Shown here: positions 44,038 to 52,651 of the stretch, piece by piece | Layout of the letters: each line of letters begins with the position of its first letter | How positions within the stretch are numbered: the first letter of the stretch is position 1 | NCBI RefSeq assembly: GCF_030440575.1 | Contig: NZ_CP047189.1 | Span: 868,001-932,000, forward strand | Reading direction: 5' to 3' | DNA: 64,000 nt | Origin: Corynebacterium ciconiae DSM 44920 | GTDB taxonomy: Bacteria > Actinomycetota > Actinomycetes > Mycobacteriales > Mycobacteriaceae | Translations under genes and position numbers: made by a program | The notes under the pieces: model-generated | What the model saw: only the letters and a program-made list of their open reading frames with translations | Databases searched by the model: none | Told to the model about the DNA's origin: nothing

Positions 44038-45028
44038 ACCATCTCCTGCTCACCTCAATCCTGAAAAGAACCTGCAGGGCCCCGCCTTCGAGAGCAAAAG
44101 GGGCCAAGAGCATTTTGTCGATGCCGTGGACGAGACCGGCCTCGGCGCCGTGGACGCGGTGGCCGACGAGTCCGCCCCCACCTCGCTGTGGGGCGAGGCG
44201 TGGCACAACCTGCGCCGCCGGCCGCTGTTCTGGGTCTCCGCTGTGTTGATGCTCGCGGCCATCGTGCTCGCGCTTGTCCCGCAGCTATTTACCAGCGTGG
44301 ATCCCCAGGCCTGCGAGTTGTCGAACTCGCTCAACGGCCCCACTGATGGCCACCCCTTCGGCTTCGACCGCCAAGGCTGCGATATTTTCTCCCGCACCAT
44401 CTACGGGGCCCGCGCCTCCGTGCTGGTGGGCGTGCTGACCACCCTTTTCGTGGTGGTTCTCGGGGTGCTCATCGGTGCAACCGCTGGCTATCTCGGCGGC
44501 ATCGTGGACTCCATCTTTTCCCGTATCACTGACGTCTTCTTCGCCCTGCCGCTCGTGTTGGCTGCCATCGTGGTTATGCAGATGTTTAAGGAGCACCGCA
44601 CGGTGATCACCGTGATTGTGGTGCTCGGGCTTTTCGGCTGGACGTCGATCGCCCGCATCACCCGTGGTGCCGTGATGAGTGTGAAGAATGAAGAGTTTGT
44701 CACCGCTGCTCGGGCGCTGGGTGCCTCGCGCACCAAGATCCTGTTCAGCCACATTCTGCCCAATGCGGCTGCGCCGATCATCGTCTACGCCACCGTCGCC
44801 CTAGGCACGTTCATCGTGGCGGAAGCCACCCTGTCCTTCCTGGGCATCGGTTTGCCGTCCACGGTGGTCTCGTGGGGTGGCGATATCTCGCGCGCCCAGG
44901 CCTCGCTGCGCACCCAGCCGATGGTGTTGTTCTACCCGGCTGTGGCATTGGCGCTCACCGTGCTCAGCTTCATCATGATGGGTGATGTCGTGCGCGACGC
45001 CCTCGATCCGAAGGCTAGGAAGCGATAA
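44030..45028 (+). CDS. peptide ABC transporter permease (OppC/DppC family)
   Basis: The 332-residue partner permease has a cytoplasmic N-terminal extension of about 65 polar residues before the first membrane segment (PLFWVSAVLMLAAIVLAL) and the characteristic periplasmic loop HPFGFDRQGCDIFSR. The EAA-type loop is FVTAARALGASRTKILFSHI. It overlaps the upstream permease gene, and the ATPase gene starts 2 bp after its stop. Confidence 0.92.
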   Translation: MPKPSPAHLNPEKNLQGPAFESKRGQEHFVDAVDETGLGAVDAVADESAPTSLWGEAWHNLRRRPLFWVSAVLMLAAIVLALVPQLFTSVDPQACELSNSLNGPTDGHPFGFDRQGCDIFSRTIYGARASVLVGVLTTLFVVVLGVLIGATAGYLGGIVDSIFSRITDVFFALPLVLAAIVVMQMFKEHRTVITVIVVLGLFGWTSIARITRGAVMSVKNEEFVTAARALGASRTKILFSHILPNAAAPIIVYATVALGTFIVAEATLSFLGIGLPSTVVSWGGDISRAQASLRTQPMVLFYPAVALALTVLSFIMMGDVVRDALDPKARKR

Positions 45029-45030
45029 CT

Positions 45031-46749
45031 ATGACGAAGACTACGCACCCTACCGGCACCGACAACTCCGCTGAGATGGATCGCTCTGTGCCGCTGTTGA
45101 CCTTCGAGGATCTGAAGATCTCCTTCGAGTCCACCACCGGCACCGTGGATGCCGTGCGGGGCATCAACCTAGCGGTCTACCCCGGACAATCCGTGGCGAT
45201 CGTGGGTGAGTCCGGATCGGGCAAGTCCACCGCCGCCATGTCCATCCTCGGGCTCTTGCCCGGCACCGGCAAGATCACCGGCGGTTCGATCACCTTCGAC
45301 GGCCAGGACATCACCCATGTCTCCGAAAAGGAACGCCAAGAGTACCGCGGCAAGATGATCGGCCTTGTTCCGCAGGATCCGATGAGTAACCTCAACCCGG
45401 TGTGGCGCATTGGCACTCAGATTAAGGAGTCGCTGCGCGCAAATAACGTGGTGGATCCGAAAGACTATGACAAGCGCGTCGTCGAATTGCTCGAGGAGGC
45501 CGGCCTACCTGATGCGGAGCGCCGCGCCAAGCAGTATCCGCACGAGTTTTCCGGCGGTATGCGCCAGCGTGCGCTGATCGCCATGGGGCTTGCCGCCCAC
45601 CCCAAGCTGCTCATCGCCGATGAGCCCACCTCGGCGCTGGACGTGACGGTGCAAAAGCGCATCCTGGACCACCTGGGCACCCTCACTGAGGAGCTCGGCA
45701 CGGCCGTGCTGTTTATCACCCACGATCTGGGACTAGCCGCCGAGCGGGCCGAGCACCTGGTGGTCATGCACCGTGGCCGAATCGTGGAATCCGGCCCTTC
45801 GCTGAAGATCCTGCGCAACCCGCAGCACCCCTACACCCGCCGGCTGGTAGACGCCGCGCCTTCGTTGGCATCGGCGCGTATCCAAGAGGCGAAGCAGCGG
45901 GGCGTGGAGGCTGCCGACAAGCTCAGCAGCGATCACTCGCAGGCGGAGGAAGAGGTGATCCGCGTGGAAAACCTCACCAAGATCTTCGATGTGCGCGGCG
46001 CCCGTGGGGCCAAGAAGGAACTGCGCGCCGTGGACGATGTCACCTTCGGCCTGCGCAAGGGCACCACCTTGGCGTTGGTGGGCGAGTCCGGCTCGGGCAA
46101 GTCCACAGTGGCGAATATGGTGCTCAACCTGCTCGATCCCACCGAGGGAAAGGTGTTCTACAAGGGCACCGACCTCTCAACTTTGGGCCGGAAGGAGCTT
46201 TTCGATATGCGGCGCAAGCTGCAGGTGGTCTTCCAAAACCCCTATGGCTCGCTGAACCCGATGTACTCGATCTACCGCTGTATCGAGGAGCCGTTGAAGG
46301 TGCACAAGGTCGGTAGCCGTTCGGAGCGGGAGAAGCGCGTTGCTGAGCTGTTGGATGTGGTGCAGCTGCCGCGTTCGACCATGCGCCGCTATCCCAACGA
46401 GCTCTCAGGCGGACAGCGTCAGCGCATCGCCATCGCCCGTGCTTTGGCTCTGCAGCCGGAGGTGATCGTGCTGGACGAGGCCGTTTCAGCCCTCGACGTG
46501 CTCGTGCAGAACCAGATCCTGCAGCTGCTGGCCCAACTGCAGGACGAGTTCAACCTCTCCTATCTGTTCATCACCCACGATCTTGCTGTGGTGCGCCAAA
46601 CCGCCGATGACATCGTGGTGATGCAAAACGGCAAGCTCGTGGAGCATGGCAGCGCCGATGACATCTTCGATCATGCGCAGCAGGACTACACCCGCAACCT
46701 CATTGAGTCCGTGCCTGGCTTGGGCATCGAACTCGGCGTAGGGGAGTAA
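45031..46749 (+). CDS. peptide ABC transporter ATPase, fused OppD-OppF type
   Basis: A 572-residue protein with two complete ABC domains that replaces separate OppD and OppF. Walker A GESGSGKST occurs twice (near residues 59 and 352); the signatures are FSGGMRQRALIA and LSGGQRQRIAIA, and Walker B is LLIADEPTSALD and VIVLDEAVSALD. The second Walker B has EAVSALD rather than the usual EPTSALD, a common OppF form. It ends the operon, with a strong hairpin 50 bp later. Confidence 0.94.
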   Translation: MTKTTHPTGTDNSAEMDRSVPLLTFEDLKISFESTTGTVDAVRGINLAVYPGQSVAIVGESGSGKSTAAMSILGLLPGTGKITGGSITFDGQDITHVSEKERQEYRGKMIGLVPQDPMSNLNPVWRIGTQIKESLRANNVVDPKDYDKRVVELLEEAGLPDAERRAKQYPHEFSGGMRQRALIAMGLAAHPKLLIADEPTSALDVTVQKRILDHLGTLTEELGTAVLFITHDLGLAAERAEHLVVMHRGRIVESGPSLKILRNPQHPYTRRLVDAAPSLASARIQEAKQRGVEAADKLSSDHSQAEEEVIRVENLTKIFDVRGARGAKKELRAVDDVTFGLRKGTTLALVGESGSGKSTVANMVLNLLDPTEGKVFYKGTDLSTLGRKELFDMRRKLQVVFQNPYGSLNPMYSIYRCIEEPLKVHKVGSRSEREKRVAELLDVVQLPRSTMRRYPNELSGGQRQRIAIARALALQPEVIVLDEAVSALDVLVQNQILQLLAQLQDEFNLSYLFITHDLAVVRQTADDIVVMQNGKLVEHGSADDIFDHAQQDYTRNLIESVPGLGIELGVGE

Positions 46750-46799
46750 GAACAGAGGGCTATAAAGAAAACCCCTCACCTGTTCCCACTTCACGCTTT

Positions 46800-46833
46800 G
46801 ACGGCCGCCGCATCAATCGGTGCGGCGGCCGTC
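46800..46833. terminator. bidirectional terminator
   Basis: A 13-bp perfect stem (GACGGCCGCCGCA with TGCGGCGGCCGTC) and an 8-nt loop lie between convergent genes; no T-tract on either side. Confidence 0.65.
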
Positions 46834-46894
46834 GGCGTTGCTCGAAGCGAAAAGGGGAGTGGCTGTATGAGCGCAGCGGGAGAAACCGCTCGTG

Positions 46895-47245
46895 TCAGGC
46901 GGGGTCGATGATCGCATCAAGGGCGTCTGTGGGGCGGGCAATCACCACGCCACGGGCACTACGCACAAAGGGGCGTTCGATGAGCCGGGGGTGGGCGAGC
47001 ATGGCCGCAATGAGCTCATCGTCGCCGGTATCGGGGCTTAATCCCAGTTCGGAGTACTCGGCCTCGCCGGTGCGAATGGCATCGTGGGGGCGGAGTCCAG
47101 CGTCGGCCAGCAAGCTGCGTAGTGTCTGCTCGTCGGGGGTGTCATCGAGATAGCGCACGATGGTCGGCTCGATGCCGTGCTCGCGCAGATACTGCAGGGC
47201 TTGGCGGGACTTGGAACACCGTGGGTTGTGATAGATCGTGGTCAT
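46895..47245 (-). CDS. ArsC/Spx-family thioredoxin-fold protein
   Basis: A 116-residue protein of the arsenate reductase (glutaredoxin-type ArsC) family. The N-terminal MTTIYHNPRCSKSRQAL has the redox-active Cys at residue 10, and the C-terminal part IERPFVRSARGVVIARP matches the family's IERP...GRP signature. No arsenic-resistance genes are nearby, so a YffB-like role is as likely as arsenate reduction. The ATG at 47245 is where similarity starts. The next upstream gene ends 23 bp before it. Confidence 0.85.
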   Translation of the reverse strand: MTTIYHNPRCSKSRQALQYLREHGIEPTIVRYLDDTPDEQTLRSLLADAGLRPHDAIRTGEAEYSELGLSPDTGDDELIAAMLAHPRLIERPFVRSARGVVIARPTDALDAIIDPA

Positions 47246-47268
47246 GCCGCCTAGGCTACCGGCTGGGC

Positions 47269-47859
47269 TCATGGGCGAGTGGCTGAGGAGCCGGCGGGAG
47301 TGAGGCTGACGGCCTCAGCCCACTCGAGAGTGATACCGCAGGAACGCAGCCAACGGTGGACATCATCGCCGTAGCGAGTGATGCCTTCCACAGCGGTGAG
47401 CGTGCGCTCAATCGCCCGCTCGGACTCGGACGCGGTGATGAGCCCCGCGGAGGTGGCGGCGGCGAGCTCGTCGATATCGAGTACATCGATCGGGGTGCCG
47501 GTGGTAGCCACCAAGTCCACATAGAGGTCCCGAGTGGTCCACGTGCTGCCCTCGTGGTGGATGTCCGCAATGTCGATGTAGAGCTCTTGGTCTACATCGA
47601 CTCCCGGGCGGAAGTGGAAGATATTGGCGCGCAGGCCCAGCTCGGGAAGGAGCCAGGATTCGAGATAGCCGAAGCGGGGATGATCCGCCCCGCGCGCCAT
47701 GTACAGGCCGAAGTCAGTTTCGGTGTAGGTGTCCACGTGACGCAGGTAGCCCTTGGGGTCGGTGTTGGTCAGCGCGCGGACATCGAAGGTCTCTTGCTTC
47801 ACGGGATGGAGATCCACCGTGGAGTCACCCTCGTTCGCGCGTGGCCCAGACGTAGACAT
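47269..47859 (-). CDS. DUF402 family protein
   Basis: A 196-residue protein with the DUF402 beta-barrel core (about 60-125) seen in FomD and nucleoside di-/triphosphate phosphatases such as NtdP: DQELYIDIADIHHEG and TTRDLYVDLV are the recognisable metal-binding segments. A helical C-terminal region follows. It is probably a phosphohydrolase; the substrate is unknown. It lies between the secreted-protein gene (21 bp) and the ArsC-like gene (23 bp) on the same strand, a likely three-gene unit. An in-frame GTG (encoding VDLHPVKQ) is another possible start. Confidence 0.75.
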   Translation of the reverse strand: MSTSGPRANEGDSTVDLHPVKQETFDVRALTNTDPKGYLRHVDTYTETDFGLYMARGADHPRFGYLESWLLPELGLRANIFHFRPGVDVDQELYIDIADIHHEGSTWTTRDLYVDLVATTGTPIDVLDIDELAAATSAGLITASESERAIERTLTAVEGITRYGDDVHRWLRSCGITLEWAEAVSLTPAGSSATRP

Positions 47860-47880
47860 GGGATACCTGCTCAGCCGCGT

Positions 47881-48579
47881 TTAGACGTTGAAGATCGCGG
47901 CGGTGGGCGCGAAGTGGCAGGCGGTCTCGGAGGTGTTTACAGTGCCCTCGAGAACCGCGATGATGGTGCCCTTGCCAGTGGCGGCTGTGCCATTGAGGGT
48001 GGCGGGGCCGTCGGGGTTGAGGCCACCATTGCCCAAGCGGGAGGTGCCAAACTGCAGGGTGTCAATGTTGAGCCAGTGCACGTTGAGTGCGTCCTGCTGC
48101 TCGGCTGCAAGACCCGGGGTGCCGAGCGCGGTGAATACGAAGCCGGCCTCGTTCTCGGCAACGCCCGGCAGCGGCAGGGCGGCAGGCCCTGGCACGGCGA
48201 TGGCGGTGCCCACGGCAGCGTGCTCGCCGCCGATGCAGGAGCCGGAAATGGTGGGCCAGTAGAACTGGGTGAAATCCGGAGTGTTTTCCGGCTTGAGCAG
48301 CGGAGCACCCGCGGGGGAGTGTCCGCCTTCGTAGAACTCCACGGCGGCGATCACAGCGTCGCGCAGCTGCTCGGGAATGAAGGGTTGGTTGGCGAAGGCG
48401 CGGGCCTGGGCCAACACCTCGGGGGTGGGGCGGCCGAGCTCGTCGATGAGCTGCGGGTTGGTGATGACCGGAACGGTCATATCGGAGCTGGACTGTGCGG
48501 TGGCCAGCGGCGCGGTGAGCGTGGCGCCAACGGTGATGGCTGCCGCGCAGGCCACGGCGATCGGGGTGCGGAGTTTCAC
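47881..48579 (-). CDS. secreted actinobacterial protein, unknown function
   Basis: A 232-residue protein with a classical signal peptide (cleavage probably after ATAQ near residue 29). The mature part begins with a helical proline-spaced region (LIDELGRPTPEVLAQARAFA) and continues into a glycine-rich beta domain containing SGSCIGGEHAAVGTAIAVPG. A second Cys occurs near the C-terminus (ETACHFAP), so one disulfide is likely. I recognise the domain as conserved in mycolata but know of no assigned function. The GTG start has AAGGAC about 12 nt upstream. Confidence 0.75.
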   Translation of the reverse strand: MKLRTPIAVACAAAITVGATLTAPLATAQSSSDMTVPVITNPQLIDELGRPTPEVLAQARAFANQPFIPEQLRDAVIAAVEFYEGGHSPAGAPLLKPENTPDFTQFYWPTISGSCIGGEHAAVGTAIAVPGPAALPLPGVAENEAGFVFTALGTPGLAAEQQDALNVHWLNIDTLQFGTSRLGNGGLNPDGPATLNGTAATGKGTIIAVLEGTVNTSETACHFAPTAAIFNV

Positions 48580-49034
48580 GGGGCTTCAGTGTCCTTTCTT
48601 GGAAGCTGTAGATGCGACGGGGCACAAAGCTCTAGTCCACAGACTTCACTTAAACCACATTAGTCACAACAGCCACAACGTTAATACATTTCTCAGCTTC
48701 AGGCTAGACCCTTAAGCCGCCGGGTACGTGCTGTCTCTGCCGAGTACGTCCGTGGTGGGGCGAGGTGGCGTCAATAAGCAAAAGCGGGGCTGGTAGAGGT
48801 CGGTGTCCTTATATTCTTAAGAGGGAGTGCATAGAAGTTGCGGCAGCGTTGGAGTAGAGAGGTTTTTGTTGCCATTTCGTTACAATCTACTCTAGAAGAT
48901 GGGGTATCGCCTGAAAAGGGGGTACACTCAGCTAGTCGTTGCCCGTGTGTTGCACGCAGGCAACGGGCGCGTCCTTCTTCACTATCGTCTGCGCCCGCGA
49001 TCATTTTCTATATTTCAGGAGTACACACAAGCCC
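48580..49034 (+). promoter_or_regulatory. typA upstream region
   Basis: A 455-bp gap with no convincing gene. It holds one copy of the dispersed repeat and candidate -10 elements TACAAT (48881-48886) and TACACT (48923-48928). An inverted repeat GAGTAGA/TCTACTC (48852-48858 with 48886-48892) overlaps the first. A leader stem CGTTGCC/GGCAACG (48937-48943 with 48959-48965) follows. The typA ribosome-binding site is GGAG, 13 nt before GTG. Confidence 0.45.
48764..48779 (+). repeat. dispersed 16-bp repeat, 15/16 match, intergenic
   Basis: Reads GGTGGCGTCAATAAGC, about 100 bp upstream of the first typA promoter candidate. Confidence 0.6.
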
Positions 49035-50963
49035 GTGAGCGAAAACACCACTACCGCGCGCACCGAATTCCGAAACGTCGCCATTGTCGCACACGTTGAC
49101 CACGGCAAGACCACCCTCGTCAACGCGATGCTGGAGCAATCCGGTGCCTTCGGTGACCACGGCGAGATCGCCGATCGTGTGATGGACTCCGGTGATCTGG
49201 AGAAGGAAAAAGGCATCACCATTCTGGCCAAGAACACCTCCATTCGTCGCGCCGGCCAGGGCAAGAACGGCGAAGACCTCATTATTAACGTGATCGACAC
49301 CCCCGGCCACGCCGACTTCGGTGGCGAGGTGGAGCGCGCGCTGTCCATGGTGGACGGCGTGGTGCTGCTTATCGACGCTTCCGAGGGCCCACTGCCGCAG
49401 ACTCGCTTCGTGCTGGGCAAGGCATTGGCTGCGAAGATGCCGGTGATCATCTGCGTGAACAAGACCGACCGCCCCGATGCCCGCATCGACGAGGTTGTCG
49501 AAGAGGCGCAAGACCTGCTGCTGGAGCTCGCCTCCACACTCGAGGATGAGGAGGCCCAAGAGGCCGCCGAGACCCTGCTGGACCTGCCCGTGCTCTATGC
49601 CTCGGGCCGTGCGGGCACCGCCTCCACCGAGAACCCGGGCGATGGCAATGCGCCTGCTGCCAAAGACCTGCAGGAGCTCTTCGATGTGCTCTACGATGTG
49701 CTGCCCGAGCCCTCGGCTGATATCAATGCCCCCTTGCAGGCGCATGTGACCAACTTGGACTCCTCCTCCTTCTTGGGCCGTATCGGTCTGGTGCGCGTGC
49801 ACGCCGGCGTGCTGAAGAAGGGCCAGCAGGTGGCTTGGATTCACTACGACGACGAGGGCAATCAGCACACCAAGACCGTCAAGATCGCCGAGCTGCTGGC
49901 CACCGAGGGGATGCAGCGCGTTCCCGCTAAGGAAGTGATCGCCGGTGATATCGCTGCGATCTCCGGTATCGATCAGGTGATGATCGGCGACACCCTCGCT
50001 GATATCGACAACCCCGAGCCGCTGCCGCGCATCACCGTGGACGAGCCGGCGATCTCGATGACCATTGGTGTCAACACCTCGCCGATGGCCGGCCGCGGCG
50101 GTGGCGATAAGCTCACCGCCCGTGTGGTTAAGGCCCGCCTCGAGCAGGAGCTGATCGGTAACGTCTCCCTGCGCGTGCTGCCCACCGAGCGGCCGGACGC
50201 GTGGGAGGTGCAGGGCCGCGGCGAGATGGCGCTGTCCGTGCTGGTGGAAACCATGCGCCGCGAGGGCTTCGAGCTCACCGTGGGTAAGCCCCAGGTGGTG
50301 CCCAAGACCATTGACGGAAAGATCCACGAGCCCTACGAGCACATGGTGATCGACGTGCCCGCCGAGTTCCAGGGAGCTGTGACGCAGCTGCTGGCTAACC
50401 GCAAGGGCATCATGATGTCCATGGACACCACCGGCACCGATTGGGTGCGGATGGAGTTCGATGTACCCGCCCGTGGCCTCATCGGTTTCCGCACCGTGTT
50501 CATGACGGACACCAAGGGCACCGGTATTGCTAACCACTACTCCGATGGCTACCGCCCGTGGGCCGGCGAGATCAAGGATCGCGCCTCCGGCTCGTTGGTG
50601 GCCGATCGCTCCGGCCAGGTCACCGCCTATGCCCTGATGCAGCTGGCCGATCGCGGCCAGTTCTTCGTGGAGCCCGGCATGGAGGCCTATGAAGGCATGG
50701 TGGTAGGCCAGAACAACCGTGATGAAGATATGGATGTCAACATCACCAAGGAGAAGAAGCTCACCAACATGCGCTCGGCCACTGCCGATGCCACCGTCAC
50801 CTTGGCCAAGGCGCATGTGTTGTCTTTGGATGAGGCGATGGAGTTCTGTGGCCAGGACGAGTGCGTGGAGGTCACCCCAGAGCGCATCCGCGTGCGCAAG
50901 GTGATCCTCTCTGCCACCGACCGTGGCCGCGCCCGCGCCCGGGAGAAGGCCCGCAACAAGTAG
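49035..50963 (+). CDS. typA: ribosome-associated GTPase TypA/BipA
   Basis: A translational GTPase that binds the 70S ribosome and aids 50S assembly and stress adaptation. The 642-residue protein has G1 AHVDHGKTTL, the switch region DSGDLEKEKGITI, G3 DTPGHADF and G4 NKTDRP, and the C-terminal TypA-specific domain. The GTG at 49035 (SENTTTARTEFRNVAIVAHV) fits the family; an in-frame upstream ATG would add residues unlike TypA. It heads the typA-lpqW-mshB order also known in mycobacteria. Confidence 0.95.
   Translation: MSENTTTARTEFRNVAIVAHVDHGKTTLVNAMLEQSGAFGDHGEIADRVMDSGDLEKEKGITILAKNTSIRRAGQGKNGEDLIINVIDTPGHADFGGEVERALSMVDGVVLLIDASEGPLPQTRFVLGKALAAKMPVIICVNKTDRPDARIDEVVEEAQDLLLELASTLEDEEAQEAAETLLDLPVLYASGRAGTASTENPGDGNAPAAKDLQELFDVLYDVLPEPSADINAPLQAHVTNLDSSSFLGRIGLVRVHAGVLKKGQQVAWIHYDDEGNQHTKTVKIAELLATEGMQRVPAKEVIAGDIAAISGIDQVMIGDTLADIDNPEPLPRITVDEPAISMTIGVNTSPMAGRGGGDKLTARVVKARLEQELIGNVSLRVLPTERPDAWEVQGRGEMALSVLVETMRREGFELTVGKPQVVPKTIDGKIHEPYEHMVIDVPAEFQGAVTQLLANRKGIMMSMDTTGTDWVRMEFDVPARGLIGFRTVFMTDTKGTGIANHYSDGYRPWAGEIKDRASGSLVADRSGQVTAYALMQLADRGQFFVEPGMEAYEGMVVGQNNRDEDMDVNITKEKKLTNMRSATADATVTLAKAHVLSLDEAMEFCGQDECVEVTPERIRVRKVILSATDRGRARAREKARNK
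49367..49382 (-). repeat. dispersed 16-bp repeat, 14/16 match
   Basis: The 12-base core GCTTATCGACGC is intact, encoding LLIDAS just before typA's SEGP motif. Confidence 0.35.
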
Positions 50964-51016
50964 TGTCCCCATCGCGGCCGCAGGGCCCTGGTTGGTAGTT
51001 AAAGAGGGTGATCAAT

Positions 51017-52642
51017 GTGGCTCGCCGTGGTGTGCTGAGTTGCGCCAGCGCGGCTATCGCGCTGTGCGTGGCTAGCTGTGTCGCCAACCCGGGGCCGCCG
51101 CCGGTGGAGGATGTGGAGCGGGCTACCACCGCTAGCGAGACCTCCACGCAGCCCGATGCGCCGGAGGAGAACGATCCGGCGGAGCGTAATCAGATCACCG
51201 TGGGCATGGACCCCTTGCTTAATGGCTTCAATCCGCACCTCATCGCTGATGCCACTCCCTTTGTGGAATCGATGGCGGCCCTTGTGCTGCCCAGTGCCTT
51301 TGTGGACGGCGAGATCAATTCCTCGCTGCTGACCAAGGCCGAGGAGATCGAGCCCGAAGGTGATGCGGTGCAAACGGTGCGCTACCAGATCAGCACTGCA
51401 GCGCAGTGGTCTGATGGCACTCCTATTACGGGGTCGGATTTCCAATACCTGTGGGAATCCATCGTGAGCACGCCGGGCACGAATGCCACCGCCGGCTACG
51501 AGCAGATATCGGGCATCCGCATCTCCAATGGCGGCAAAACCGTGGCGGTGGACTTCTCCCACCGTTTGGAGCAATGGCAAGAGCTCTTTACGCACTTGCT
51601 GCCCAGCCACATCTTCCTCACCGGAACCGATGGTTTCGATCGGGTGTTGGCCAACACCATGCCGGTCTCCGGCGGGCGCTATCAAGTCTCATCCATTGAC
51701 CGGCAGCGCGGCGAGGTGGTGCTTTCGCGCAATGACCGCTACTGGGGCACCCAGCCTGCCACGATCGAAAGACTCGTTTTCCGCGAGATTCGATCCGCCG
51801 GCAGTGCCGCTGAGATGATGCGGCGCAGTCAGATGGACTTAGCTGACCTCTCGCTTGAGGAGACGACCGAACCGGCACTCGATCTCGTGCCTGGGGTAGA
51901 CACCGCCACGCGGGTGTATCCGCGCCGCCTCGATGTGGTGTTCAACACCGCGGCTCCTGCGCTGGATACTCCGGCGAAGCGGGCTGGATTCATTGGGCTT
52001 ATCGACGCCAAGCTCGTGGCCAGCCTCGCAACCGGCCGCAGCACCCACCTCGGCTTGGCGGACCCGAGCGAATTTCCCCAGCCAGAGGTAGAGCCAGAGG
52101 CGCTGCCGGAGAACACCGAAGTGACTTTAGGGGTGGATGCCGCCGATGATGAGGCGGTAACCGCCGCCCGGTCCATCAGTGATCTGGCCGCCCAGCGAGG
52201 AATCGTGGTGAATGTGGTTCTCACAACTACCACCGAGCTTTTTAGCACCCTCATGCCGCAGGGGCGCATCGATGGCATCGTCTCTCGCTCCCGCACTGAA
52301 AACGCCCCCATCGAGGTGGCTACCCGCTACATGTGCCAGGTGGCGGTCTCACAGCTGTGCGACGAAGAGCTCGATTCCACCCTGCGCGGCTATCTTGGCG
52401 GTTCGGTGGATTCCGCCACCGCCCAGCAGGCGGTGCAGGCGGTAGAAAACCGTGAGATCATCACCTACCCGATTTCTTATACCATTCGCCTCGACGCGGC
52501 GGGCTCGCGGATCACCGGCCCGGCCGCCGAGTTCGCGGACTGGCCGATCGATCCCTATGCCGGGCGTCTCGCCAGTGCTGCCAGCTGGAGTGTGCGCGAT
52601 GGCTTGGGTCCCAGTCGTATCAGCACCATCGAAGGAGACTAA
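51017..52642 (+). CDS. lpqW: LpqW-like lipoprotein (SBP family 5 fold)
   Basis: A 541-residue lipoprotein: the signal peptide ends in VASC, then comes an acidic Pro/Ser/Thr linker and a domain of the peptide-binding-protein fold (AAQWSDGTPITGSDFQYLWE is recognisable). Placement between typA and mshB matches mycobacterial LpqW, which influences PIM/lipoglycan branching rather than peptide uptake; no transporter genes are adjacent. The GTG at 51017 has AAAGAGG 8 nt upstream; the GTG at 51008 overlaps that site and is rejected. Confidence 0.85.
   Translation: MARRGVLSCASAAIALCVASCVANPGPPPVEDVERATTASETSTQPDAPEENDPAERNQITVGMDPLLNGFNPHLIADATPFVESMAALVLPSAFVDGEINSSLLTKAEEIEPEGDAVQTVRYQISTAAQWSDGTPITGSDFQYLWESIVSTPGTNATAGYEQISGIRISNGGKTVAVDFSHRLEQWQELFTHLLPSHIFLTGTDGFDRVLANTMPVSGGRYQVSSIDRQRGEVVLSRNDRYWGTQPATIERLVFREIRSAGSAAEMMRRSQMDLADLSLEETTEPALDLVPGVDTATRVYPRRLDVVFNTAAPALDTPAKRAGFIGLIDAKLVASLATGRSTHLGLADPSEFPQPEVEPEALPENTEVTLGVDAADDEAVTAARSISDLAAQRGIVVNVVLTTTTELFSTLMPQGRIDGIVSRSRTENAPIEVATRYMCQVAVSQLCDEELDSTLRGYLGGSVDSATAQQAVQAVENREIITYPISYTIRLDAAGSRITGPAAEFADWPIDPYAGRLASAASWSVRDGLGPSRISTIEGD
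51997..52012 (-). repeat. dispersed 16-bp repeat, 14/16 match
   Basis: The core GCTTATCGACGCCA is intact and encodes LIDAK inside lpqW. Confidence 0.4.
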
Positions 52643-52651
52643 CGACCTCTC

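Noticed and set aside
49008..50972. 654-codon open frame antisense to typA
   Set aside because: The typA motifs are unambiguous on the plus strand; long antisense frames are common opposite GC-rich genes. The same reasoning removes long frames opposite treY (4593-6356), the peptide-binding gene (41169-42854) and pyk (26972-28018).
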